A DNA stretch of 64,000 nt from Diphasiastrum complanatum (GCA_029204225.1 CM055110.1:21372988-21436987); one strand, 5' to 3'. Numbered from the stretch's first letter, positions 21,578-33,616 are shown. The notes: generated by a model not told the origin, from the letters alone. A program made the numbers and translations.

Positions 21578-22190
21578 CGTAATTGATGTTTGGAGACCAT
21601 TATTTAACACAATAGATAGTTACTAGCATAGTAAGTACACTAATATAAGCAAGTAAGTAGGTATGCAAATAGTAGGTCTCTTGAACATGGCTCTAAACCA
21701 TTCAACTCAAAGCCTATGATCATATGTCAGGCCATCAAAACCTCTCCAAGCAGCAATTACATTTACATTCCAACGAACTCTCTATCCACTTTTCTGCCAT
21801 TCTTTAAAATGTGAATAGTAGAGCTTTCTTGGACATGCATATTCCAAAAGAGCAAAACCTTTTGTGAATAAAAAAGTTCAAAGTCAAAAGGTGAAGGGGG
21901 TCCTGAGGCCTCTCCTTGACTAAGCAAGGCGCATTGGAATTTGAGAGAAAAAACAAAAAGAAAACCGAAAAGACGCATGCCGCTTGGTTCGGCCACCCCA
22001 CTGAGCCATATAAGCATTTTTATTTTTATTTTTTCCATTTCAGATTTGGAAAAGCAAAAGCTTAAAGGCCATGTTTGCGTGATTTATTTTGGTCTGCGGG
22101 ATCGCAGAGAATCGAACCTGGGTGGGCACCCATCACCATGAGCGAAGATCTCCATCATTTACACGGCACAACACACAAAACAGACACTCA
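21578..22190 (+). promoter_or_regulatory. Upstream region and 5' UTR of the Smr gene
   Basis: No gene lies here. It directly precedes the Smr-protein coding sequence and becomes GC-richer from about 22,080. Short upstream ATGs (22,075 and 22,138) are in another frame and could act as upstream ORFs. No TATA box can be assigned with confidence. Confidence 0.35.
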
Positions 22191-22226
22191 GAGCGAGAGA
22201 GAGAGAGAGAGAGAGCGCGAGAGAGA
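22191..22226. repeat. (GA)n microsatellite in the 5' UTR/start region of the Smr gene
   Basis: An interrupted GA run next to the first in-frame ATG. GA/CT tracts in 5' leaders are common in plant genes. Confidence 0.9.
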
Positions 22227-23004
22227 TGAGAAAGTGCGAGAGCGAGGTGAGGGGAAAAGGAAGCGCGATACCGATCGCCGAAGATAAACTCCTCATGAAG
22301 AAGAAGAAGAAGCCGATGGGCTGGTCTCATTACACCCGCCTCCATCGCGAAGGCCTCACATCATCCGAATCGGATCCATTTCCACAGCTACCACCAGTAA
22401 CAGCAGCAGCAGCAGCAGGAGCTTATCACCAATTACACACTGTGGCAGCAGCAGCAGTGAAACACGGCAGCAGCACAGCCATGCAATTGCCACAAGTTGG
22501 CCTAGAAACCCTGCCTGTTTCTTACAGCCTTGTCGTTTCTGGCAAAGATGAGGGCCATGATCCTGCAGGCAAAAAGCGAGCTGCTGTGGTAGATGAGCTT
22601 AAGAGGCTGTATGCCTGGGCAGATGATGGTTTGATACAGGATGTTTTGACATCTGTGGGGGGTGATAAGAAGATGGCTATTGAGTGGTTGGATTCTATGG
22701 CTGCTTCCTTACCCGCGGAAGATTTTTATGAAGAGAATTTAACTTCGACTTCAGCTGCATCTGAAAAGGAAGCTGAAATGAGAGCTTCTATTTTGGATAG
22801 AATCAGTAGTGTTTCTATCTCTTCTTTGAATGAAGCTGTTCTGGCTACCGAAGGAGCTGAAAGCTATGTTCTTGAAGAACGTGAAGAGATGAACAACGAT
22901 GGGGCAAAACTTGCAGGATCCTTGACAGAAGTCCCCGTGGAGGCCGAGTGGCAAGAGGACGATCCCTACCTAGCATTTCGCAAGGATGCTCTGAGAGCCG
23001 CCCG
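22226..23004 (+). CDS. Smr gene exon 1
   Basis: Encodes residues 1-259 plus two bases of codon 260, including the CUE-like region and the start of DUF1771 (DDPYLAFRKDALRAAR). The donor is GCCCG|GTATGC. The open frame that runs on to 23,053 is intron readthrough. Confidence 0.85.
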
Positions 23005-26000
23005 GTATGCAGATATTCATCTTTCTGACAGCCATAAAGCGTTGCTATTTTAGTTTATGGAACGAGAGTCGTATGTCTTTGTCGGCCTTTTAGATCTTCA
23101 GTGCTGTTAGGCACATCCAGAAAGGTTCGAGCCATGTACGTTCACAGAATAAGGCTTATTTCATCTAATAAGTTCTAATCTTTGTTTGTTTTAGTAACAT
23201 AAGTTTTTTCTGGTTTCACCTTCTGATACTTGAGGATGTCAGCTACTTGAGTGTCACAAGTTTTAGCTAATTATTCTTCCGGCATGTGAAAATGCCAGCA
23301 GCAGCCCTGGATAACTGTATAATAGTTAACAATTTTCCTTTGGTTTTTAAAATTCTTGGGAGTAAGGAAAAAAGGAACCAGTACAAAGGGCGAACATTTT
23401 AGGAGGGAACATTTAGTCAAGGGTGACTGTACGTAGGATATGCTCTTGAATATTGATCTCCAGTTTGGTTAAATGGGGGAGTGGTCGAAAGCCTTGAAAC
23501 TAACAAGCATTGAGTGAACTTTTCAATTCAGCACTTTTTTGTTTGCGCAGTCTTCTGAAGGTACTTTGGAATTTCACTGATCAAGCAAGAATTGGTTGGT
23601 GATTTGAGATTCTATGAACAGTGGACTAGTAAATTTCAGATACTATGAACAGTGGACTTGTAAATTTTCAAAGCTTGCTTGGACCAACTACTAGCTATTT
23701 TTGGTTTGCACAGTGTTGACTCTTCTATTTTGTAACTTAAGGTCAGCCACTTGATATCAGTCACTGTTGACAGCTTCTGAAGTTCTATCAACTTACTTTT
23801 TTCAAACTCAAAGTAGAAGTGGCTTATGATCTTTAAGTCAAGGCTGTTTCAAGGATCTGGTTACTCTCAAGTTTCTACAGTATGCAATGTGTTGGATTTG
23901 CGTATAACGTGTCTCTTGGTCTTGGGAATTGGATCAGGGCAGGACATAGGCATGCAAGAGGAGCAGTTCATGCCTTTAACATGGGGGATCATAGTAGAGC
24001 AAGAGTGCTCTCCGCAAAAGCACAGGAAGAACGTATTTGTGCGCAAGCCTTAAATGCAAAAGCAGCTTCTGAGATTTTGAGGGTGAAGAATTCAAATAGA
24101 GATATCTGGAATCTGGATTTGCATGGATTGCATGCATCAGAAGCTGTTGATGCCTTACAGGATCGATTATTGGAAATTGAACTGGCTAAACATTCTTTGT
24201 TATCCTCAGCAAGGTTGGAGAAAGTTGAAGAAAACTATGTTCCACTTATCAACAGTCCTCAAAATGAAAGCAGAGAGACAGAATTGGAGAATATCAATTT
24301 AAAACAGCATGCTCCCAAAAGGTTGGCTACAAAGTTTTCAGCAAATAAAGAGCTCACCGTTATTACTGGTATGTCCATCCAACATATACTATTTCAGTCC
24401 ACATCCTTTGTCCAAACTTTCTGTTCCTAAGCTTTTCAAAACACTTCAATGTTTTTTGTCACATGATGTTGGAGGCTTTGCTTTTGGATATAGTAGCAAA
24501 GAAACATATTTTTTAGCAAAGATTCGTGTTTTCTTGTTTCTGAAATATGTTTCAACTGCCAAGTTTATGACTCTTTTTCTGGGCTTTTGGGCCACATGGG
24601 CCCAAGATGGGGCTAACAGGCCCATTGGGGCTCTAACTTCTAAAAAAAGCCCTTCCTAAGATCCCAGAATCCCAACACTCTCGTCATCTTTCCGCATGCA
24701 AGGTCACCTCCTCCATTGAAGCCGCAAGAAAACCCTTCTCCTCTCCATCTTTTAGCAAGATAGAGGTTTTACAATACGGTTAAGCCATTGGAAGCATCAA
24801 GTTGATGTTTTGTTGAGCAATGCATTGTCTACAAGCCTGGTAGTTAACAAAGTGGGTTATTTCCTCTTTGAAGAATCTATCAATACTCCCCTGCCTTCTA
24901 GCTATTCCCATCCAAAGTCTGTTGCCTACGTTGTGTGTGTGGAGGAGCTGGAGAAATCTGCACTTTTAGCAATTTTCGGGCCATCTGTCATTATTTCCAC
25001 TATTCGACGCAAAGCTGAGTCTTTCTTGTGGGAGCATGTGCTAGTCATTAGAGAGGCTGGAATGGCAAGAAAGTTTGTCAAAGCATGAGAAGGATGATAG
25101 GCAAGCTATTTTGATTGTGCATCAAGAGGGCCCTCAAAGAATTGTGTCCCATTTGTTAGGCAAGATGTGGACAAATGTGAGAAGGCTTGTGTGAATGTGA
25201 AGGAATCAATAAGTTAATTTATTAATCATAGATTGTAGGGGCAGTAGAGGTTGAAATCGAGCTACTAAATTGGTAAAAATGATATCTGTTGTGACATGTA
25301 GCATGTGGGAGCCACTAATCTTATAAAGCTGTGGATTGTGTGAATGTGCGTAGCTTTAAATAGGGACCCTTCGCAAGGTCGAGTAGGTTGGTGTATGCAT
25401 TGGGTATTTGCGTGGTTCCTCCACATGTGGATTTTTTGTAATAGTGCAGTTTTATGAAGCAGTAATTTACACTAAGCTTGTCTTTGACATTTCAATCTGA
25501 AGGTCCCAAAGGTGCATTTTTCAGATCTGAAGTTAGATTATGCTCTTTGAAGTGTGCAAATTGGCAAAAGTTTTAGTCTTTGTTCTTGAAGTTTCTAAGG
25601 CTTAAAGAATACGACATAAGACCTCACATAAGGGCTGGACCTATTTTCACTTGAAGGGTTTAAGCCTGTTCTGATGGGCAAAAATTTCTCAAACTGCATG
25701 GGACCTGCTTTTCACACTGAAATCTTGCAAAACTTGTCAACACTTCCACTTCATCCAAAAACTTCAAAAGGAACACTTTCAAAAAATTTAAATTCTAGCT
25801 GAGAGTTAAGAAATTTTTAACAAGAGCAAAGATCCTTTAAATTTAAAGACTGGGCCTGTCATGCCCATGATTGGTCTCGGATAGCGTGTCCCGCTAGAGA
25901 TCAATAAGCCTACAACCCGTAAGTTAATTATGATTGTGAGGGGTTTGGGGCCCTCATGTGCATATGGTCATAATTAATGGTTGCCTAAACTCATGATGGT

Positions 26001-27363
26001 GGATTTTTATGGGTTTATCAGTGAGTCATCGGGGAACTGGATGCAAAGGTGTCCAATGAGGTGTCACAGTGCACTACTAGTGGTGCATGGGCCTTGGAGG
26101 GTATAAGTATACCCATCAAGTTTCAGAAAGTAGCCGATTTCCTACATAATATGCAGGAAATGCTACAGATAGCATGTGAGAATGACCAGTGTGCCCAAAA
26201 TAGGAACCAACATTATGCTAATCTGAAAAGATCGCCTCGAGACTTTCAAGTGGAGGATTGGGTAATATTTGAGAATCCCTAAGGATTCTAGTGTGATGCG
26301 TACGGGTAAGCATTACAAATTGTCACCTAGGTATAGAGGACCGTATCAGATCTTGAAAAAGATCGGCTCCTTAGCTTACCAGTTGGACCTCCCGGAGGGA
26401 ACTCAAGTGCATCTGGTTTTTTACGTAAGCCGACTCAAGAAGAGTCTATGTGAAGGGGAGCATCTTGGTCCTGGAGACCAATTGGACCTATTGAATGAAT
26501 CATCGGGTGTGTCTCGACTTGAACCCGGAAAGATCTTGGATACAAGGACTAAACGATTGAGAAATTGTATAGTTACCGAGCATTTGGTTCGATGGAAGGG
26601 TTGCACAGACGATGATGATTCCTGGAAATAGGAAGGAAGCTTAAGGAGGAACTTCTCTAGCTTTAAGTTCTGAGAACAGAACTTGAATAAGGGGGGAAGA
26701 ATGTCATGCTCACGATTGGTCTCGTATAGCGTGCCCCGCTAGAGATCAATAAGCTTACAACCCGTAAGTTAATTATGATAATGAGAGGTTTGTCGGAAAT
26801 CGAGAGTATGGCTGGCAGCGGAAGCTTGAGCGAGAGTGGACGATGTAGGATCGGAAGCGCCACAGTTAGCAGCAGAAATATTCAAGATGAATGATTCAGA
26901 TAAGCACAAATGAACAATACAATAGTGAGACAAAAATTTCACTCTGATTAAATATGAACAATGAGTACAATTGCTTGAAGTGATAACTTCAGCTCGATAG
27001 TTGAGCGTGATAACGCTGGCAACAGAAAATCTAATTGAGGAGATTGATTAGTGATCACCTATCAAGTAAGTGTGTTCTCAGTTGATTCTATATTACAAAT
27101 ATCTACTTGTTAAATATCTGCTAATAAATATCTGTTTAGCATTAAATGCTATCTGCTATTTATTACAACCGCCTTGTAATAATAAATGTATGTACAATAG
27201 TTGGTGAACTGCCATAAAGTCTTCTCACAGTTTATTTGGATTGATTTTTCCTTGGTGGGAAAAAGTCAGTTAGTTGATGGTTGGTGAAAAGTCGACAAAG
27301 TCGGACTTGATGGAGTTAGTGGAAAAACGTCGATGTCGAGCAAGTCGAGTTTGAATATATATC

Positions 27364-27396
<33 letters not shown>

Positions 27397-30014
27397 GTAT
27401 ATGAGAGAAGTCGAAGTCGATGACTTCGATGACTTCGAAGTTGATGGAGTCGAACTTCGACAGATTTTTCAGGATGCTCATTATTGAATGGATTTGAGGC
27501 TGTGCATCGAAATCCAACACGGTTTGAGGCCCTCATGTGCATATGGTCATAATCAATGGTTGGAGGCCTAAACTCATGATGGTGAATTTTTATGGGTCTA
27601 TCAGTGAGTCAGGGGAGAACTGGATGATGTGGCCCAGATAGGCTGTAGAGGTGTCCAATGAAGTGTCATAGTGCACTACTAGTGGTGCATGGGCCTTGGA
27701 TGGTATAAGTATACCCATTGGGCTCTCACTAGTGTAATGCCTGGTTGTGGCAATGGTAGCAGTATGCTGCCGGAGTGACATCTCTCCTATTGAGCATTGA
27801 TCGTTAGATCCATAGCTTGGGGGCTAGATCCGTAAGATCTAGGTTTGGTTGGGTTGGTTTGTCCACCATCCGTTTCCCTGTTGTTCTATGGATTCAGCAT
27901 CCTAGTTTTGATCCTCGGTGGAGGTCCTTTAAGGGCCCCACTTTCATTTAGGGCTAAGCGGTCACCTCTCTTCCCCTTGGACTTTCGCCGTGCCTCTCTC
28001 TTCACGTTGGAACATGACTACTTCTGGCCTTCCTCCTTTCTCATGCCAGAATCTGGATTAGGGACTTCTTTTCACAATGTTACTCTTCCCACAATGTGAT
28101 GTCTCCAAGGCAAATTGAGATTAGTTGAGCATGCTGCCATGATACTCCATGCTGCAGGGCAAGGAGAAAGAAATGAAAAATTGTGATCTTGATGACTGCA
28201 GAATCCATGCATTTTTGAAGGACTTCCTACACAGGATCACAGGCTGCACCTTGGATCATCTAGCACTGCCATTTCAGTCTTTGACTTGATCTTCCACTTT
28301 GTAACAATGGAGGAATCACGGGCTGCCATTCATGCTTAGATTGTCCTTTTTTGTAGGCTGCATAGGAGTTGCTTCTACTTCTACATAGGCATTTTTCAGA
28401 AAGCGCACAGAACGTGTCTTTCTCTACCAAGCATACATATTGTGTCTTTCTCTTTATTTTTCCCACCTATTCTATATCCAGAAAGGGAAGGCGTTGAAGA
28501 TTAGAGCACATTACTTCAATGAGAGAAGAGAGAGAGAACATTCAATGTTATCTGAATACTGGTTTTCTATCATCTTGTTGTGTTTACATTGTATTTTCCT
28601 CACATTACCAGCTCACATTCAAGGAGGAAAACACTGATGTTGAATAACCAGATCTGTGTAGTCTTTGTGTATGGTTTAACTCAAGTAGAATGCGAATCTA
28701 ATACTCCTACTCCTAGGTGGTCTACCGCCATACAGTAGATCCTGGTTATCCGATCTTGTGGAGTTTATGCCTAGCCCTTAGGGCCTAGCAGAATGTGGTA
28801 TTTTTAATCTGGTGTCTGAACGTAAGAATTTTCATACATATTTCTAGAGAGTCATGGAATGCCAGTCTGCAGCAGCATTTTCTAAATGTGAACAGTGCAG
28901 ATGCTGCCTTTTTTGTATTGAGGAGAGTTAAACGAAAGATATTAGTACCATTGATAGTTATGCCGTAGAGATACACAATATATAAACTATCATTTGGGTC
29001 CTTGGACCCATGGGCCCCGAAATTCATTACATTCCATTTGGACCTTCAAAGTACATTTTAAAGAAAGCCAAGGACTGTTGAGCATGTAGTTGGTTGTTAG
29101 GGTCTCCTATAATCATGAATGATGTTGTGAATCTCAGTTGAAGCCAGGTGATTATGTAGGAGCCTAGCATAGTTAGACTAGCTTAGTTAAAAGTTAAAAC
29201 TATCATAGGTAGAGAGACATCATTATTTTATACATCAGAGAGATCGTTTGATCAATGAAGCTTTAACTTATCATAGGTAAAGAGACATCAGTTTGTTATA
29301 CATCAGAGAGATCTTTTGATTCATGAAGCTTTATATTGATTTCATTTTGTGTGTATCTGTGCACATTTTGCGTTATGTTTTTGGTCAAAACCCTTTTCTT
29401 TTATATGCATTCTTACTTCGTGATATAAAAAATTCTAAAAACCCAAGAGGTGTTTTGCCTTATTTTTTTCCAGCTTTTGGAGTTTGACCACTTGAGGGAG
29501 TTTGTGCACCTTTCTTGGAAATAAAGGCTTTGAACTAAATCTATCCTAGCATATCAAAGGTTCTTTCTCCATCTTTTGTTATTGGACAGTGCTTAAGGGG
29601 GCTTTTTATTTCACTTCCAATAATTGCAGGATCAGGAACTCATAGTCAGGGTGGTGCTATGCTTCCAAGTGCTATAAAGGACTATCTTTATACTAACCAG
29701 TAAGAAATATCTATACCTCTGACCATTTCCTTATCTGCCAGCTATTTGATGGTGATCGTTATGCTCCATTTTGACAGTCAATACCTGAAGATTTGGTCAG
29801 TAGAAGAAATTTTGGGCATTTCTTGTGTTGAGATAACATCCATGTTCTGTGCAATGCCGGCTTTGCTAGAGCATTATTTTTATGAAGCATTGTGTTGGTG
29901 GCGACGATGATTTCCAAGTTGTATTTCAACCTGGTTTCTTCTTACAGGTATTTCTTTTATGAACCAAGATCGGGAATAATAACAGTTAAGCCCAAAAAGC
30001 AATTTCAAGACTGA
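22226..30014 (+). CDS. CUE-like / DUF1771 / Smr domain protein, complete four-exon gene (448 aa)
   Basis: Joining 22,226-23,004, 23,938-24,368, 29,630-29,699 and 29,948-30,014 gives 1,347 nt with no internal stop. All introns are GT-AG. Domain order: GW.HYTRLHREGL...DPFP N-terminal motif (33-53), CUE-like helix bundle (121-158, ELKRLYAWADDGLIQDV), DUF1771 (about 250-318, ARGAVHAFNMGDHSRAR), and Smr domain with the LDLHG motif at 319-323 and TGSGTHS at 403-409, ending ITVKPKKQFQD. Plants have a small family of such proteins (Arabidopsis At5g23520 type, about 435 aa). Smr domains bind or nick nucleic acids; the plant function is poorly known. The start could instead be Met24 (22,295, MKKKKKPMGW), which fits homologues better. 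The second intron carries nested retroelements, yet splice sites and frame are intact, so the gene is probably functional. Confidence 0.88.
23938..24368 (+). CDS. Smr gene exon 2
   Basis: The acceptor is TTGGATCAG|GGCAGG and the donor TTACTG|GTATGT. Encodes the rest of DUF1771 (AGHRHARGAVHAFNMGDH) and most of the Smr domain (DIWNLDLHGLHASEAVDAL, ELTVIT). Confidence 0.88.
24369..25856 (+). other. Smr intron 2, left part before the chromovirus
   Basis: Non-coding intron sequence. One 92-codon open frame (24,810-25,088) has no recognisable motif. Two GGGCC-type palindromic clusters near 24,590-24,630 are noted but unassigned. Confidence 0.5.
26088..26690 (+). pseudogene. Chromovirus integrase C-terminal domain plus chromodomain
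   Basis: The frame at 26,049-26,282 (QNRNQHYANLKRSPRDFQVE) shifts by one base into 26,269-26,631, giving KLSPRYRGPYQILKKIGSLA, the GPY/F module, and VFYVSRLKK. A chromodomain follows (ILDTRTKRLRN..VTEHLVRWKG). Chromodomains steer integration of chromoviruses to heterochromatin by reading histone H3 methylation. A TAG at 26,629 interrupts the last helix, and the frameshift near 26,270 also kills the copy. Confidence 0.85.
26791..27519 (+). mobile_element. Solo LTR (copia-type) nested in the chromovirus 3' LTR
   Basis: A 729-bp block starting TGTCGGA and ending TCCAACA interrupts the 3' LTR. Comparison with the 5' LTR copy (about 25,950) shows an exact break in TGAGAGGTTTGAGGCC. Flanking pentamers AGGTT (26,786-26,790) and CGGTT (27,520-27,524) differ at one base and are the likely target duplication. 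No internal region remains, so it arose by LTR-LTR recombination. Confidence 0.8.
27353..27404. repeat. (TA)n palindromic tract
   Basis: An AT-dinucleotide stretch inside the solo LTR, able to form a cruciform or hairpin. It is probably a microsatellite expansion. Confidence 0.85.
28786..29629 (+). other. Smr intron 2, right part
   Basis: AT-rich intron sequence from the distal target duplication to the acceptor TAATTGCAG (29,629). No coding or element signal. Confidence 0.55.
29630..29699 (+). CDS. Smr gene exon 3 (70 bp)
   Basis: The acceptor is TAATTGCAG|GATCAG. Encodes GSGTHSQGGAMLPSAIKDYL then YTN. This completes the conserved TG.G.HS..G motif begun in exon 2, 5.26 kb upstream. The donor is AACCA|GTAAGA. 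Confidence 0.88.
29948..30014 (+). CDS. Smr gene exon 4 (67 bp, with stop)
   Basis: The acceptor is TTCTTACAG|GTATTT. Encodes QYFFYEPRSGIITVKPKKQF then QD and TGA (30,012-30,014), the usual end of the Smr fold (Y.F.E..PG.I.V.PK in homologues). Confidence 0.88.
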
Positions 30015-30400
30015 TGAGTGCACTCATCACAATTGATGAATCAAGATCTGGCATCAAAGCCATAATCAGACTCCATCTATGTTGTATATTGTCGTGGTTC
30101 CGGCATGTTACTAGTATAATTGTGTTCCGAAGGAATGACACGTAAGAGGAAGATCTTGCTAGTGGAGATATCTTAGCTAGGAGGTTATTAGACAACATGA
30201 TCAGATTGTACAGAACAACGATTCATTATTCTTTTATTTTTCATTTTTCATTTCATAATGTTTTGCTTCATGTTTGACTGAAACTTGAAAATTTGAAAGT
30301 TTCACGGTCTAGTTCTTTTACTCTCCATCCCATATTGGGACAAGCTTTGAGATTATTGTACAACAAGCAACTCTGTACCTATTATTGATATGAAAAGGGT
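30015..30400 (+). other. Probable 3' UTR of the Smr gene
   Basis: Follows the TGA. A TTGTAC-rich block and ATTATTGATATGAAAA near 30,355-30,396 resemble plant far-upstream and near-upstream polyadenylation elements. The exact cleavage site cannot be seen. Confidence 0.35.
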
Positions 30401-32675
30401 ACACCAATTTTTTTTCTTTCTGTTGGTCTTTTCTGGATTTGCTTTGTTTCTGTAGTGTGTAGGAGTTTTAAAAGGATTGAAGCCAAAGATGATGAGCTCT
30501 ATTCAAGTTCAAAACAAGCAGGTCAATTTTGCCTGGTTAAACACAATCTCAAACCTGAAATTCTGAATAAATTAGACTGGTATTGCTAGTGATGTTTGAG
30601 GAAGAGAATTGCCTTTTTAGTTGCACTATCTACAGCTTCAAACATGGAAGAAATGTCATGGCATTATCAACATCAAAATCTCCTATTTCCTGCTCTCCAG
30701 CACTTAATGCAGATCTAGGGAGGGGTGATGCTTTCTCAAAATAGTTTGAAATTGATAATTAACTAACAAGTGAGCGAAAATATACTTTGTATATTTTGCG
30801 TTAACCTCCATGGTGTGGATGAATTACTAACTGGAATTGAAGGTTGCCTTTGAAGAGGAAGTGAAACAAAGGTTGATGAGAAATGTTCACATAGCCTGTT
30901 GCAAAACTGTTTGTTGGAAAGTTAAGCTCATTAAACCTTCCTAACAACAGCTGAAAATTTTGTATTGTGCCTTTGTATATGTTGAAAGTAAAACTAAAGC
31001 TGAAGAACAATCATATATTATGTGATTTTCTTAGCAAAATCTAGATGACAAAGATTTTTGATAGATTGAGGGACTTAGGTTTTTGGCCGTTGTAAGTAGT
31101 GCTCCATTTTGTACATTCGTAAGATCTTTTATTGGTCTCTTCTAGTCTGTGACATATTGGCACGTACATAGGCAGTTGTTTTTTTATGGGTTGACTGAAA
31201 AGCAAGGAGTAGTTGGATTCTGGATTTGTGGGGTAGATGAAATAAACATGAGCACTATTTCTATTATGAAATTTAAATACTACAAGGAAGCTTTTGGAAG
31301 ATACGCTTCTTCGTTTGGGCATATGCATAAAAGGCCTTGAGCATTGTCTCAAATATGTTGCGATCAAGATTCTAGTTGACCTGATTTATATCAGCACATC
31401 AATTCTACAATGCCTTGGCAACAAATGAGCAGCAACACTTTTTTTTTGTAACAATGACAAAAATAACATCCAATAGCAATAATCTGTTCAGTCTCTTGGT
31501 GCTGAATGGAACCAAGCTAGATAAAAAGTAGAGTCACGATGAATGACATACAACTATTTTATGATGCTATGAGATATGTTCATAACAATTGTTGAAGTAT
31601 CATCACTTGAGAGTAAAAGGTATTGCAGATATGTCCATGGTGGTGTTGTTGTAGTAAGAGGTTCAAACATGTCAAAAATTCAAGATAGAGAGTAGAATGT
31701 AGCAAACTCATGAGGTACTAGAAAGGACTCAAACAAGTACTCAAAATTCAAGATAAAATAATGAATGAGTATGTGATAGTTTGGAATGCACGGTTGTATG
31801 CATCTTCATATCTTATTGACCATCATGTTACTATAATTTTGCATTTTATGTAAAAGCAATGAAAAGACAACAATTTTTGGAGCATCGTGTATAGTTATTC
31901 TTGTTTGAATGTGGGGTATTCAAGATTCTAGTGTAAACCATCTCAATTTTTCTAATAGATGCATAGTAATTCTACTTGGTAGCAAATGTGAAGAGAGTTG
32001 CAACGCATGATTTTCTTTTGTAGAATTTTAGCAAATAAAATAGCAACAAGTGCATATCAACAAGTTGTGTCATATTTGATGGAGAATATGGACTCGCCAA
32101 CCCTAGCAACAAACACAAGCCCAACAAGCCTAGTTTTCCAAGCATGAACAACAATGTTGCCATCTTTGAAATGCAAAACTCGAGTGTGGAAAAAATTAAG
32201 AGTTGGAAGATAGTCAATCAAAATTTTTAATGGAGGGTAGTTATGGTGCAAATAAACCTTGCCACATTTCTCATAATTTGGATAAGTTGTGGCATATAAT
32301 GATTACATTCCTTATTTGTGCCAACAAGATAGCAACAGTTGAGATATAAAACTACCAAATGACATAGGCTTGTAGTCTTGGATCAATGAGATGGCAAGGC
32401 CCCAATGAATAGAAACTAAAGACTTTAAAGGCTTGATCTAAAGGCAGACAATTATGGCGCAAAAAATTCCTACCACTCCTCCCTCTCGTATTTATGGAGA
32501 ATGTGGCGAACATGTAATTTTGATTCAAGGAGATGGCAAGGCCGCACATATCGAGGAAAATGAAAACTTGGACGGAACTTGATCAGAAGGATCAAAGCCA
32601 TCCATAGCACTATCATTGGCAAGGAATTTTTCAATATATTTCTTTGTGCTTTCGTAAAACTTCACAGTAATTCCC

Positions 32676-32678
<3 letters not shown>
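30401..32678. other. Intergenic, nothing identified
   Basis: AT-rich, with only short open frames (for example 31,041-31,367 minus and 32,057-32,251 minus). No match to a family I recognise, no LTR termini and no RNA gene. Confidence 0.4.

Positions 32679-32766
<88 letters not shown>
32679..32766. repeat. (GA)44 microsatellite
   Basis: Uninterrupted GA dinucleotides, 88 bp, the first of three in a composite array. Confidence 0.97.
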
Positions 32767-32769
<3 letters not shown>

Positions 32770-32890
32770 GTTTAAGATAGTGTATGTGTGTTTAACATTT
32801 TGCATTGATGTAGAATTTAAGATTATAGATAAATACATAGTCTATGGTAGTAATAGATTGTTAGATTTATATTTATTTAGGACTAAGAAT

Positions 32891-32964
<74 letters not shown>
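32891..32964. repeat. (GA)n microsatellite, second tract
   Basis: About 74 bp of GA with one AA interruption. Confidence 0.97.
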
Positions 32965-32968
<4 letters not shown>

Positions 32969-33036
32969 ATTAAGATTTAGGGTAGTAGATGAATTGATTG
33001 TGTGTGTTTAACATTTTGCATTGATTTAAAATTTAA

Positions 33037-33039
<3 letters not shown>

Positions 33040-33103
<64 letters not shown>
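33040..33103. repeat. (GA)32 microsatellite, third tract
   Basis: About 64 bp of pure GA. Confidence 0.97.
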
Positions 33104-33106
<3 letters not shown>

Positions 33107-33616
33107 TGTGTGTACATGTGTGTGTGTGTTTTGTATTATGCAAATGTTTAGGGTATTTAAGAGTGATAGATAAATAAATAGTGTTTGATAGAAAATTATA
33201 AATATCGTTTATAATAGATTGTTAGAATTATTTAAGATAGTGTATGTGTGTGTTTGAGAGAATGTGTATGTGTTTTGAATTTTGCATTGATCTATGATTT
33301 AGGTTAATAGACAAATAGATATAGACTCTCAAAATAGTCTTGAAGTATATTCAAGAAAACAAAATATTGGCACTATGTTACAACAAAAAACTACAACACT
33401 TTATTGATACATTGACTCAAACTGGGGAGGTGATCCAAATTCCGAGTCCACTTTTGGATAATGTTTATATTTGGCAAGAGGCCCAAAGTCTATTTCTTAG
33501 TTCTCAACAGAGGCAAAATATGTTGGAGCAACTCAGGCCATACAAATGAAGCAATATGGATCATGTTATCATTGCATGATATATTTTTCATGCAACAAAT
33601 TGCTACTAAAACCTTT

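Larger units (their letters stand above)
25857..28780 (+). mobile_element. Deleted Ty3/gypsy chromovirus inside Smr intron 2
   Basis: A truncated 5' LTR (25,857-26,116) is followed by the integrase C-terminus, a polypurine tract (26,689-26,701) and the 3' LTR (from 26,702). Both LTRs start TGTCATGC.CA.GATTGGTCT and share a TATA-like GGTATAAGTATACCCAT. GGGCC at 25,852-25,856 and again at 28,781-28,785 looks like the 5-bp target duplication, with the 3' LTR end then reading CCCTTA (canonical CA changed to TA). Gag, protease, RT, RNase H and the integrase core are deleted. The insertion shares the gene's orientation. Confidence 0.7.
32679..33315. repeat. Composite tandem array: (GA)n plus a shared AT-rich linker
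   Basis: Each GA tract is followed by a related linker with GTGTGTTTAACATTTTGCATT then GATTTAAAATTTAAGAT or variants (about 32,790, 33,005, and a GA-less copy at about 33,268). The array therefore grew by duplication of GA tract plus linker, not by slippage alone. Confidence 0.7.

Noticed and set aside
23824-24053. ORF overlapping Smr exon 2 in another frame
   Set aside because: Shadow of the exon; the Smr frame has domain support and splice sites.
26421-26606. Minus-strand ORF in the chromovirus
   Set aside because: Antisense shadow of the integrase C-terminus and chromodomain.
31149-31340. 63-residue plus ORF with a protein-like look
   Set aside because: Overlaps a longer minus frame, has no domain and no splice context.
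32768-32980. Arg/Glu-repeat ORF
   Set aside because: Reads through a GA tract and is not protein coding.
32679-33315. CRISPR-like look of regularly spaced repeats
   Set aside because: Plant nuclear DNA; the repeats are dinucleotide tracts with related linkers, not fixed repeats with unique spacers, and no cas genes are present.
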